The notes beneath the pieces are model-generated. The model was not told the origin of the DNA and made no database searches. It worked only from the letters and a program-made list of their open reading frames with translations. A stretch of DNA of 64,000 nucleotides from LMUY01 sp965198565 (GTDB taxonomy: Bacteria > Pseudomonadota > Alphaproteobacteria > Acetobacterales > Acetobacteraceae): assembly GCA_965198565.1 (NCBI GenBank), contig OZ240665.1, positions 3,100,001-3,164,000 of the forward strand. Direction: 5' to 3'. Below, piece by piece: positions 1 through 7,727 of the stretch; within the stretch, counting starts at the first letter, position 1; every line of letters starts with the position of its first letter. The position numbers were made by a program, and so were the translations under genes.

Positions 1-561
1 GTGCAGCACGGCGGCAATCGAGCGGGCGAGCGGCCAGAACACCGTCTCCGGCAAGGCGGTTTGCTGCCATTCAGGCGGCGGTGTCGCCTTCCTCAGGATC
101 GCGGCCGCACGGGGCCATACGGCAGTGCCGGAGTTGGCGGCGGCCTCCGAATGGCTCGTCTGGCCTTCGACCATGGTAGTGATCGCAGCCAAATCCGGCC
201 CGAACCCGCCGGCAACCAGGGCGAAAAACGGCGCCAATGCGGTGCGGGGCACGCGCAGGCTGCCGGGCCGCCAGGACGCTGGACTTACGATCAGCGGGTC
301 CAGCGGCATGAACAGCAGGCGGGAGAGCCGCAATGGCCGCTTGGGGCGCAGCGAGGCAACGCGGCTGCGCAGCGTGTCGAGCAGCGTGCGGTTGATCTCC
401 GCGTCGCCAACCTGATCGACATAGGCGATGATCTTGCTGATCTTCTCGTCGTCGGCATCGCCGATCTCGCGGCGCAGCGCCGTGGCGCAGATGGGAGGCT
501 TTGCCAGGGCCGGGGCCGGGGCCGGGGCCGCGGCAGCGCCGGATGTGCGGTTCGCTAGCAT
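1..561 (-). CDS. Hypothetical protein, 3' end beyond the window
   Basis: I do not recognise this gene. Reading leftward from an ATG at 561, the frame stays open to base 1 (187 codons), so the C-terminus lies outside the window. The start overlaps the last 7 bases of the upstream gene (555-1700), which suggests translational coupling and a shared function. The N-terminus has an Ala-Pro run encoded by a GGGGCC-type hexanucleotide repeat near 506-530. After that comes an acidic and basic helical stretch and a hydrophobic segment (LLFMPLDPLIV). There is no signal peptide. The rightward reading of the same bases is composition-driven shadow. Confidence 0.6.
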   Translation of the reverse strand, partial: MLANRTSGAAAAPAPAPALAKPPICATALRREIGDADDEKISKIIAYVDQVGDAEINRTLLDTLRSRVASLRPKRPLRLSRLLFMPLDPLIVSPASWRPGSLRVPRTALAPFFALVAGGFGPDLAAITTMVEGQTSHSEAAANSGTAVWPRAAAILRKATPPPEWQQTALPETVFWPLARSIAAVLH

Positions 562-1700
562 ATTGCGGCCCGGATGCGCTCGTTGCGCGCGATCAGGTCG
601 AACACCGACTCGCCCGTCAGCCAGTCCTTGTTGAACGGCACGATACGGCGGTGGCGCAAGATTTCACGATCGATGAGGTGGCTTTCGACACCGGCCCAGT
701 CGGAGACTTCCTTGGGCATCACCGGGATCAGGCCGACGATCTCCGCGAGCGCGTGTTCCTGGCTGCGGACGTCGTCCGCGCTGTCCCAGATGACGCAAAT
801 GCGCTCCCAGCCATCGAGCAGCCACTCCGGGCGGCCCGCCAGCTCGCGGATGCGGTCCGGATCTGCGGCCCAACCCCGCAGCAGCTCCTCCATGTTCGTG
901 GTCAGGGCGCGCGCGGCAGCGATGGTCTTGTCCGCGATGGTGAGCGTGAGGCTCGCGACCGAGCGGATCAGGGCGTTGTATTCGGTCACGGTTTCATCCT
1001 GCCGGGCGGTGGCCCAGCGTTCGATGTCCTTCACGGTCCGGCGCAGCCAATCCATCTGGAAACCCAGGCGCGCCTTGGTTCCGCTCTCTCCAAGGCCCAA
1101 CCCCGCCAGCACTTCGGCCATCTGCTCGAGCGCCGCCGCGGTCCACTCGGGCGGGCGGGCGATCCGCGTCGCGACCAGGTCCACCGTCATGCGCAGCCGC
1201 ACCGCCGGGTCTTCTGCCAGGGATGGCACGTCGGTCGCGAACGCCTGCGGATCTTGGCCGAATTGCTCGAACAGCAGCATCAGGAGCTGGTAGTTGGCGA
1301 GGATCAGGTCTCCCTTGTCGGCCTCGCTCGCGGCCCGTGCCGCCTCCTGCGCGTCTTCCCCGGCCAAGCCCTCGATGGCGATCTGCCGCGCGATGCGGCG
1401 GATGATGGCAGGGGTGACGTTGGAGCGGGCGGCGATGCGCTCGGCAAAGACGGCGTCGTGCATGGTGGGGCGGCAGAACACGCCGATCGAGGACCAGGGC
1501 AGGATGTAGACGCCGCGGCCGCCGGCCGGGTTGAGGATGATCAGTTCCAGGCGGTAGCCCTCGGCCGGGCGCGCCCGCGAGCCCGCCAGCAGCGGCGTCG
1601 TCAACGGCAGCGCCACCCCGCGTTCCAGGAAGGTGGCGGGATGGTGCAGCTTCGGCGCGAGCCGGGCATTGTCGAATGCGATGGTAAAACTGCCGTCCAT
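555..1700 (-). CDS. Conserved hypothetical protein, 381 aa
   Basis: This is a cytoplasmic-looking 381-residue protein with no signal peptide or obvious membrane segment and no motif I can name. It is mostly alpha-helical, with many Leu/Ala/Glu heptads from about residue 120 to 330. A Pro-rich N-terminal part (about 1-85) includes GGRGVYILPWSSIG and resembles a beta-rich cap. It is the first gene of a leftward pair: its TAG stop at 555-557 lies inside the start region of the next gene. The ATG at 1700 follows a repeat-filled spacer, so transcription probably begins between 1700 and about 1780. Coding status is supported by length and by the coupled overlap. Confidence 0.65.
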   Translation of the reverse strand: MDGSFTIAFDNARLAPKLHHPATFLERGVALPLTTPLLAGSRARPAEGYRLELIILNPAGGRGVYILPWSSIGVFCRPTMHDAVFAERIAARSNVTPAIIRRIARQIAIEGLAGEDAQEAARAASEADKGDLILANYQLLMLLFEQFGQDPQAFATDVPSLAEDPAVRLRMTVDLVATRIARPPEWTAAALEQMAEVLAGLGLGESGTKARLGFQMDWLRRTVKDIERWATARQDETVTEYNALIRSVASLTLTIADKTIAAARALTTNMEELLRGWAADPDRIRELAGRPEWLLDGWERICVIWDSADDVRSQEHALAEIVGLIPVMPKEVSDWAGVESHLIDREILRHRRIVPFNKDWLTGESVFDLIARNERIRAAIC

Positions 1701-1783
1701 GAATGCGCTTTCCGCTGCAGCCGTGCTGCGATCACGCCATCATTTTGCGCGCGACTTATTACGGAGCGGTGAAGACGATGGCG

Positions 1784-1827
1784 CTAGACCATGACCGGCT
1801 CAGATAGGGTCGCCGGTCATGGTCTAG
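1784..1827. repeat. Repeat element A, short form (single hairpin)
   Basis: A perfect 16-bp inverted repeat (ctagaccatgaccggc and its complement) encloses a 12-base loop and has CTAG at both ends. It is the first half of the longer 106-bp element found at 8978-9083 and 21844-21949. The spacer 1701-2021 otherwise holds a second hairpin (1876-1901) and a full element B. I see no gene in it. Confidence 0.85.
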
Positions 1828-1875
1828 TACAGCGATTCCATGGAACCGCACCGATCCGCCCGTCGTGCCGCGCGC

Positions 1876-1901
1876 GGTGCGGTGCCAAAGCGCACCGCAC
1901 C
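1876..1901. repeat. Perfect hairpin in the 1701-2021 spacer
   Basis: Ten-base arms GGTGCGGTGC and GCACCGCACC flank a six-base loop. It lies between elements A and B, so three palindromes are stacked in about 240 bases. There is no T tract on either side, so a terminator role is uncertain. Confidence 0.6.
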
Positions 1902-1918
1902 CTACGATGTTTGTGGGG

Positions 1919-2025
1919 CTAGAGCATGATTGCTTCTGATAGGCGAAGCAATCATGCTCTAACTCCTTGTTTGAGAGGCTGATTCACGCATCAGGTTGTT
2001 TCAACCTGATGCGATCAGGCTCTAG
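1919..2025. repeat. Repeat element B, copy 1 (107 bp)
   Basis: This element is bounded by CTAG on both sides. It contains a 15-bp hairpin with arms GAGCATGATTGCTTC / GAAGCAATCATGCTC. After a spacer comes an 11-bp hairpin with arms GCATCAGGTTG / CAACCTGATGC and a TTT loop. Copies of identical length occur inverted at 9080-9186 and direct at 41364-41470. The right CTAG contains the stop codon of the gene at 2022-2177. Confidence 0.9.
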
Positions 2026-2177
2026 CCACAATTGGTCCGGCCGGTGGCGACGCAATCGTTGTGCGCGATGATGTCCTGCACCACGGGGAAGAGCTGCCAC
2101 ACCAGCAGCGCCAGGGCCACCAGGCCGCCGAGCACCAGCAGCGGGAGCACCCGGGAGGGCGGCGGATCGTCGGACAT
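2022..2177 (-). CDS. Small single-pass membrane protein, 51 aa
   Basis: A leftward 51-codon gene starts at the ATG at 2177, in a short polar N-terminus (MSDDPPPSR). One hydrophobic helix follows at about residues 10-30 (LPLLVLGGLVALALLVWQLF), then a short Cys-containing tail. The longer reading from 2273 adds a low-complexity stretch and is less likely. It has no close neighbour on its strand and lies head-to-head with pdhA, about 107 bases apart. Its TAG stop falls in the terminal CTAG of element B. The function is unknown; the layout is that of a small inner-membrane protein. Confidence 0.6.
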   Translation of the reverse strand: MSDDPPPSRVLPLLVLGGLVALALLVWQLFPVVQDIIAHNDCVATGRTNCG

Positions 2178-2284
2178 GCGGCACGGTAGCATGCCTGCCG
2201 TCGGGGCCGCAAAGCAGCGCCTGCCCTTGCCGCATGCGGGTGGCGGGGCTACCTGCATGACGAAGGCGGGCAAGGGGTACGGCG

Positions 2285-3340
2285 ATGGCGCAGGCGGCGG
2301 AAAAGACCAAGCGGATCGGCAAGACGGACCTGCCCCCAGAGGTTCCGGCGGGGGCTCCGACCGGGGCTCCGACCCCGAACGTTTCGCGCGAAGTCCTGCT
2401 CAAGGCCTATGGCGACATGCTGCTGATCCGGCGCTTCGAGGAGCGGGCGGGGCAGCTCTACGGCATGGGGCTGATCGGCGGCTTCTGCCACCTCTATATC
2501 GGCCAGGAAGCCGTCGTGGTCGGGGTGCAGAGCACGCTCAAGCCGGGCGACGAGGTGATCACCTCCTATCGCGACCACGGCCACATGTTGGCGACCGGCA
2601 TGGAGCCGCGGGGCGTGATGGCGGAGCTGACGGGGCGGTCGGGCGGCTATTCCAAGGGGAAGGGCGGCTCGATGCACATGTTCAGCAAGGAGAAGAACTT
2701 CTTCGGCGGCCACGGCATCGTCGGCGCGCAGGTGAGCCTCGGCACCGGGCTGGCATTCTCCAACTGGTACCGCGAGAGCGACGCCGTGTGCATCACCTAT
2801 TTCGGCGACGGCGCGGCCAACCAGGGGCAGGTGTTCGAGAGCTTCAACCTGGCGGCGCTGATGAAGCTGCCCTGCATCTACGTGATCGAGAACAACAAAT
2901 ACGGCATGGGCACCAGCATCGAGCGGGCGACGGCCTCGCGCGACCTGTCGAAGAACGGCGCCCCCTGGAACATGGCCAGCGCCCAGGTGGACGGGATGGA
3001 CGTGGTGACGGTGCGCGAAGCCGCGCTGGAGGCGGTGGCGCACTGCCGGGCCGGCAAGGGGCCGTATCTGCTCGAGATGCAGACCTATCGCTATCGCGGC
3101 CATTCGATGTCCGACCCGGGCAAGTACCGCACCCGCGACGAAATCCAGAAGATGCGCGAGGAGCACGACTGCATCGACCACGCCCGCCAGATGCTGCTGC
3201 GCATGGGCGAGAGCGAGGATGCGCTGAAGCAGATCGATGCGTCGGTGAAGGCGCAGATCGGCGAGGCGGCGGAGTTCGCGCAGTCGAGCCCCGAGCCGGA
3301 CGAGAGCGAGCTGTGGACCAACGTGCTGGTGGAGGCCTGA
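2285..3340 (+). CDS. pdhA: Pyruvate dehydrogenase E1 component, alpha subunit
   Basis: This is the thiamine-diphosphate-dependent subunit that decarboxylates pyruvate, working as an alpha2beta2 enzyme with PdhB to feed acetyl groups to E2. It is 351 residues long, normal for the family. The ThDP/Mg motif runs from GDGAANQG (174-181) to the paired Asn at 203-204. The substrate-channel region YRGHSMSDPGKYRTRDE lies near 275-291. The first 30 residues are a Pro/Ala-rich extension. It is the first gene of pdhA-pdhB-pdhC-lpdA. Only 4 bases separate its stop from the pdhB start, so the two subunits are probably made in equal amounts. Confidence 0.97.
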   Translation: MAQAAEKTKRIGKTDLPPEVPAGAPTGAPTPNVSREVLLKAYGDMLLIRRFEERAGQLYGMGLIGGFCHLYIGQEAVVVGVQSTLKPGDEVITSYRDHGHMLATGMEPRGVMAELTGRSGGYSKGKGGSMHMFSKEKNFFGGHGIVGAQVSLGTGLAFSNWYRESDAVCITYFGDGAANQGQVFESFNLAALMKLPCIYVIENNKYGMGTSIERATASRDLSKNGAPWNMASAQVDGMDVVTVREAALEAVAHCRAGKGPYLLEMQTYRYRGHSMSDPGKYRTRDEIQKMREEHDCIDHARQMLLRMGESEDALKQIDASVKAQIGEAAEFAQSSPEPDESELWTNVLVEA

Positions 3341-3344
3341 CCCG

Positions 3345-4703
3345 GTGTCCACCCAGGTGCTGATGCCGGCGCTGAGCCCGACCATGACCGAGGGCAAGCT
3401 GTCGCGCTGGCTCAAGAAGGTCGGCGAGGACGTGCGCGCGGGCGATGTGATCGCCGAGATCGAGACCGACAAGGCTACCATGGAGGTGGAGGCGGTCGAC
3501 GAGGGCACGCTGTCGCAAATCCTGATCGAGGAGGGGACCGAGGGCGTCGCGGTGAACACGCCGATTGCCGTGCTCGGGAATGGCGAGGCGGCCGGCGAGG
3601 CGATGGCGCCACCCGCCCCGCCCACGGCCGAGGCGCCGCAGAAGCTGGAGCCGAAGCGGCCGGAGCAGGCCGCCGCCACCGCGGTTCCCGCCACCGCTGC
3701 GGCCGCGCCCGAGCAGGATTGGGGCGCCACCGCGCCGAGCACGGTGCGGGACGCGCTGCGCGACGCGATGGCGCTCGAGCTGCGGCGCGACCGCAACGTG
3801 TTCCTGATGGGCGAGGAAGTCGCGCAGTATCAAGGCGCCTACAAGGTGAGCCAGGGGCTGCTGGACGAGTTCGGCCCGCGCCGCGTCATCGACACGCCGA
3901 TCACCGAGCACGGTTTCACCGGCATGGCGGTGGGTGCGGCGATGAACGGGCTGCGGCCGATCGTCGAGTTCATGACGTTCAACTTCGCCATGCAGGCGAT
4001 CGACCAGATCATCAACTCGGCCGCCAAGACGCTCTACATGTCCGGCGGGCAGATGGGCTGCCCGATCGTGTTCCGCGGCCCGAATGGTGCGGCGAGCCGG
4101 GTTGGGGCGCAGCATAGCCAATGCTATGCGAGCTGGTATGCGCATGTGCCGGGCCTGAAGGTGGTGGCGCCCTGGAGCAGCGCCGACGCCAAGGGGTTGC
4201 TGCGCAGCGCCATCCGCGACCCCAACCCGGTGATCGTGCTCGAGAACGAAATCCTCTACGGCCAGACCTTCGAGTGCCCAACCGACGACGATTTCACGCT
4301 GCCGATCGGGCGGGCCAAGATCGAGCGTGCGGGCAAGGATGTCACCATCGTAGCGTTCTCCATCATGGTGGGGGTCGCGATGAAGGCGGCCGAGGCGCTG
4401 GCCGAGCAGGGGGTGGACGCCGAGGTGATCAACCTGCGCTCGCTGCGGCCGCTGGACATCGGCACGGTGATCGAAAGCGTGAAGAAGACCAACCGCGTGG
4501 TGAGCGTGGAGGAGGGCTGGGCGTTCGCCGGCATCGGCGCCGAGATCGCCATGCAGGTGGTGGAGCATTGCTTCGACTGGCTGGACGCGCCGCCGGTGCG
4601 GGTGAGCGGGCTCGACGTGCCGCTGCCCTATGCCGCCAACTTGGAGAAGCTGGCCTTGCCGCAGCCGCAATGGGTGGTGGATGCGGTGAGGAAGATCGTC
4701 TGA
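3345..4703 (+). CDS. pdhB: Pyruvate dehydrogenase E1 component, beta subunit with N-terminal lipoyl domain
   Basis: This beta subunit of E1 pairs with PdhA to form the ThDP site. It has 452 residues and starts with GTG at 3345. Residues 1-80 are a complete lipoyl domain with the swinging-arm Lys43 in ETDKATMEVE. A Pro/Ala linker follows to about residue 125, then the E1-beta catalytic and C-terminal domains. The extra lipoyl domain is characteristic of alphaproteobacterial PDH operons. It is very similar to the one opening PdhC, at both protein and DNA level. The TGA stop overlaps the pdhC ATG. Confidence 0.97.
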   Translation: MSTQVLMPALSPTMTEGKLSRWLKKVGEDVRAGDVIAEIETDKATMEVEAVDEGTLSQILIEEGTEGVAVNTPIAVLGNGEAAGEAMAPPAPPTAEAPQKLEPKRPEQAAATAVPATAAAAPEQDWGATAPSTVRDALRDAMALELRRDRNVFLMGEEVAQYQGAYKVSQGLLDEFGPRRVIDTPITEHGFTGMAVGAAMNGLRPIVEFMTFNFAMQAIDQIINSAAKTLYMSGGQMGCPIVFRGPNGAASRVGAQHSQCYASWYAHVPGLKVVAPWSSADAKGLLRSAIRDPNPVIVLENEILYGQTFECPTDDDFTLPIGRAKIERAGKDVTIVAFSIMVGVAMKAAEALAEQGVDAEVINLRSLRPLDIGTVIESVKKTNRVVSVEEGWAFAGIGAEIAMQVVEHCFDWLDAPPVRVSGLDVPLPYAANLEKLALPQPQWVVDAVRKIV

Positions 4704-6031
4704 TGCCGACCAACATCCTGATGCCGGCGCTGTCCCCCACCATGACCGAGGGGACGCTGGCGCGCTGGCTGAAGAAGGAGGGCGACACGGTCACCGCGGG
4801 GGACGTGATCGCCGAGATCGAGACCGACAAGGCCACCATGGAGGTGGAGGCGGTCGACGAGGGCGTGCTGGGCAAGATCCTGGTGGCGGACGGTACGGCG
4901 GGCGTGCCGGTGAACGCGCCGATCGCGATTCTGGTGGAGGAGGGCGAGAGCGTGCCCTCTGGCGCCGCGCCGACCGCGCAGGCGAGTGCGGCTGCCGCGA
5001 GCGAGACGGCGGACAGTGCGCCGAAGCCGCCAGCACCCGCAGCCACTCCAATGAGCAATGGGCATGACGCCGGGTCGCGCGTGTTTGCCTCCCCGTTGGC
5101 CCGGCGCATGGCGCAGCAGGCGGGGATGGCGCTCGACGGCATCCGCGGCACCGGGCCGAACGGGCGGATCGTGAAGGCCGACATCGAGGCGGCGCGCACC
5201 AGCGCTCCGGCGGCGGCCAAGTCTGCGCCGGCGGCTGCGGCCGCTGTGGCGCCTGCGCCCGCTGCTCCTGCCCCCGTCGCCGTCCCCGCGTCGGCCCCGG
5301 CTGCTGCGGCGCCGCGGCAGGTGGTGATCGCCGGGCCGCATACGCTCGTGCCGCACACCAACATGCGCAAGACGATCGCGCGGCGGCTCAGCGAGTCCAA
5401 GCAGTTCGTGCCGCATTTCTACGTCACGGCGGACATGGAGCTCGACGCGTTGCTCAAGCTGCGGGGGGAGCTGAACGCCAAGTCCGCCAAGGATGGACCC
5501 GGCGCGTTCAAGCTGTCGGTGAACGACCTGGTGATCAAGGCCGCGGCGGTGGCGCTGCGCCGGGTTCCGGCGGCCAATGCGAGTTGGACCGACGACGGGA
5601 TCGCGCTGTACCACGACGTGGACATCAGCGTGGCGGTAGCGACGGATGGCGGGCTGATCACGCCGATCGTGCGGCGGGCGGACCAGAAGGGTGTCGCCAC
5701 GATCAGCAACGAGATGAAGGACCTGATCGCCCGCGCCCGCGCCGGCAAGCTGAAGCCGGAGGAGTTCCAGGGCGGCGGGTTCTCGATCTCGAACCTGGGC
5801 ATGTATGGGGTGAAGTCGTTCTCGGCGATCATCAACCCGCCGCAGGGCGGCATCCTCGCGGTGGGCGCGGGGGAGCCGCGCCCGGTGGTGCGGGATGGCG
5901 CGCTGGCGATCGCCACGGTGATGAGCGCGACGCTGTCGGTGGACCACCGGGTGGTCGACGGGGCGGTGGCGGCCGAGTGGATGGCGGCGCTCAAGGCCAT
6001 CGTGCAGGACCCGCTCAGCCTGATGCTGTAA
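4703..6031 (+). CDS. pdhC: Dihydrolipoamide acetyltransferase (PDH E2)
   Basis: This is the structural core of the PDH complex; it moves the acetyl group from lipoyl-lysine to CoA. The start is the ATG at 4703, which shares its A with the pdhB stop; upstream in-frame codons belong to pdhB's other frame. The 442 residues comprise a lipoyl domain (1-80, Lys43), a Pro/Ala linker, a peripheral subunit-binding domain (FASPLARRMA to RIVKADIE, about 120-155), a second Ala/Pro linker and a catalytic domain. The active-site DHRVVDG lies near 414-420. Having one lipoyl domain fits a complex where E1-beta carries another. Confidence 0.97.
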   Translation: MPTNILMPALSPTMTEGTLARWLKKEGDTVTAGDVIAEIETDKATMEVEAVDEGVLGKILVADGTAGVPVNAPIAILVEEGESVPSGAAPTAQASAAAASETADSAPKPPAPAATPMSNGHDAGSRVFASPLARRMAQQAGMALDGIRGTGPNGRIVKADIEAARTSAPAAAKSAPAAAAAVAPAPAAPAPVAVPASAPAAAAPRQVVIAGPHTLVPHTNMRKTIARRLSESKQFVPHFYVTADMELDALLKLRGELNAKSAKDGPGAFKLSVNDLVIKAAAVALRRVPAANASWTDDGIALYHDVDISVAVATDGGLITPIVRRADQKGVATISNEMKDLIARARAGKLKPEEFQGGGFSISNLGMYGVKSFSAIINPPQGGILAVGAGEPRPVVRDGALAIATVMSATLSVDHRVVDGAVAAEWMAALKAIVQDPLSLML

Positions 6032-6051
6032 CGCGCACTCGGAACAAAAGG

Positions 6052-6146
6052 CCCTCTCCCTCTGGGAGAGGGTTGGGTGAGGGGCGGCACACACGCCTGT
6101 CCGTGCCGGCTGCCCCTCACCCCGCCCCTCTCCCAGAGGGAGAGGG
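6052..6146. repeat. Repeat element C, copy 1 (between pdhC and lpdA)
   Basis: Two inverted arms (CCCTCTCCCTCTGGGAGAGGG plus TTGGGTGAGGG, and the complement) flank a GC-rich centre. Each arm is itself a 9-bp hairpin with a 3-base loop. No T tract follows the right arm here, so transcription may continue into lpdA. Confidence 0.85.
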
Positions 6147-6166
6147 AGAAGCATAGGAGAGGTTCT

Positions 6167-7549
6167 TTGGCTGACGCATTCGACCTGATCGTCATCGGTG
6201 GGGGGCCCGGCGGCTACGTCGCGGCCATCCGCGCGGCCCAATTGGGCATGAAGACCGCGGTCGTCGAGCGCGAGCACCTGGGCGGCATCTGCCTCAATTG
6301 GGGCTGCATCCCGACCAAGGCGCTGCTGCGCTCGAGCGAGATCAACCACCTGCTGCACAACCTGCCGGAGTTCGGCTTCGCCGCCGACAACATCCGCTTC
6401 GACCTGGCAGCGGTGGTCAAGCGCTCGCGGGCGGTGTCCAAGCAGCTTGCCTCGGGCGTGGGGCACCTGCTGAAGAAGAACAAGGTCTCGGTGATCGAAG
6501 GCAGCGGCAAGCTCGCCGGCAAGAACACGGTGGCGGTGGGGGACAAGACCTTCACCGCGCCGCACATCATCCTCGCCACCGGCGCTCGGGCGCGGCAATT
6601 GCCGGGGCTGGAGGCGGACGGCACGCTGATTTGGACCTATCGCGAGGCGATGGTGCCGCCGCTCATGCCCAAGTCGCTGCTGGTGATCGGCTCGGGCGCG
6701 ATCGGCATCGAGTTCGCCTCGTTCTACCAGAACATGGGCGCCGCGGTGACGGTGGTGGAGGTGCTCGACCGGGTGCTGCCAGTGGAGGACCAGGAGATCA
6801 GCGCCTTCGCCCGCAAGGCGTTCGAGAAGCAGGGCATCAAGATCATCACCGGCGCCAAGGTGACGGCGGCCAAGAAGGGCGCCGACAGCGTGACCGCCAC
6901 GATCGATGCGGCCGGCCGCACGCAGGAGATCACGGTCGACCGCATCATTTCCGCGGCTGGGATCGTGGGCAATGTCGAGGGGCTCGGGCTCGAGGGCACG
7001 GGGGTGGTGGTGGAGCGCACCCATGTGCAGATCGACGAATACTGCCGCACCGGCGAGCCCGGCGTGTATGCGATCGGCGACATCGCGGGGGCGCCGTGGC
7101 TGGCGCACAAGGCGAGCCACGAGGGGGTGGTGTGCGTGGAGAAGATCGCCGGGCTCAACGACGTGCACCCGATCGACTGGAGCAACATTCCCGGCTGCAC
7201 CTATTGCCGGCCGCAGGTGGCCTCGGTGGGGCTGACGGAGGCGCGGGCGAAGGAGACCGGGCACGAGGTTCGCGTCGGGCGCTTCCCGTTCATCGGCAAC
7301 GGCAAGGCGATTTCGATGGGCGAGCCGGAGGGGATGGTGAAGGTGGTGTTCGACGCCGGGTCGGGCGAGCTGCTGGGCGCGCACATGGTGGGGGCGGAGG
7401 TGACGGAGATGATCCAGGGCTACGCCATCGCCAAGACGCTGGAGACCACCGAGACCGACCTGATGCACACCGTGTTCCCGCACCCGACGGTGAGCGAGAC
7501 GATGCACGAGGCGGTGCTGGACGCCTACGGCCGGGCTATTCATTTCTAA
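6167..7549 (+). CDS. lpdA: Dihydrolipoamide dehydrogenase (E3)
   Basis: This FAD enzyme reoxidises the dihydrolipoyl arms of the PDH complex and passes electrons to NAD. I take the start as TTG at 6167, because AGGAGAGG lies just upstream and the family N-terminus (ADAFDLIVIGGGPGGYVAA) begins there. The longer ATG reading at 6077 would run through repeat C. The 460 residues hold the FAD-binding GGGPGG, the redox disulfide Cys42/Cys47 (GGICLNWGCIP), the NAD-binding IGSGAIGIEFAS and the C-terminal catalytic HPHPTVSE. A repeat element separates it from pdhC, but it is on the same strand. Confidence 0.96.
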   Translation: MADAFDLIVIGGGPGGYVAAIRAAQLGMKTAVVEREHLGGICLNWGCIPTKALLRSSEINHLLHNLPEFGFAADNIRFDLAAVVKRSRAVSKQLASGVGHLLKKNKVSVIEGSGKLAGKNTVAVGDKTFTAPHIILATGARARQLPGLEADGTLIWTYREAMVPPLMPKSLLVIGSGAIGIEFASFYQNMGAAVTVVEVLDRVLPVEDQEISAFARKAFEKQGIKIITGAKVTAAKKGADSVTATIDAAGRTQEITVDRIISAAGIVGNVEGLGLEGTGVVVERTHVQIDEYCRTGEPGVYAIGDIAGAPWLAHKASHEGVVCVEKIAGLNDVHPIDWSNIPGCTYCRPQVASVGLTEARAKETGHEVRVGRFPFIGNGKAISMGEPEGMVKVVFDAGSGELLGAHMVGAEVTEMIQGYAIAKTLETTETDLMHTVFPHPTVSETMHEAVLDAYGRAIHF

Positions 7550-7581
7550 AAGGCGCAGTTTTCGTCGCCGCACTCTTTTCT

Positions 7582-7681
7582 TCTCCCGCTCCCTATGGGA
7601 GAGGGTCGGGGTGAGGGGGCGTTCGGACGCGAGTTATAGTCTGCACCACCCCTCACCCAACCCTCTCCCAGAGGGAGAGGG
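7582..7681. repeat. Repeat element C, copy 2 (downstream of lpdA)
   Basis: The same two-arm structure as copy 1; the left arm has diverged (CTCCCGCTCCCTATGGGAG). The right arm is perfect and is followed by five T residues, making it a good intrinsic terminator. Confidence 0.85.
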
Positions 7682-7687
7682 CTTTTT
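7661..7687 (+). terminator. Intrinsic terminator formed by element C right arm
   Basis: A perfect 9-bp stem CCCTCTCCC / GGGAGAGGG with loop AGA is followed by CTTTTT. It lies 110 bases after the lpdA stop and 40 bases before the MFS gene, so it probably ends the pdh transcript. Confidence 0.6.
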
Positions 7688-7727
7688 CGTCGAGTAGCTC
7701 GTTGCAGCGTTCGTCCAGGGAAACAAT

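Noticed and set aside
1..558. Rightward 185-codon reading at the left edge
   Set aside because: Arg/Gly/Gln-rich shadow opposite a better leftward frame that overlaps its upstream neighbour's stop; no start context or family features.
4628..7573. 981-codon leftward reading across pdhC and lpdA
   Set aside because: Covers two certain genes and a repeat on the other strand; composition artefact.
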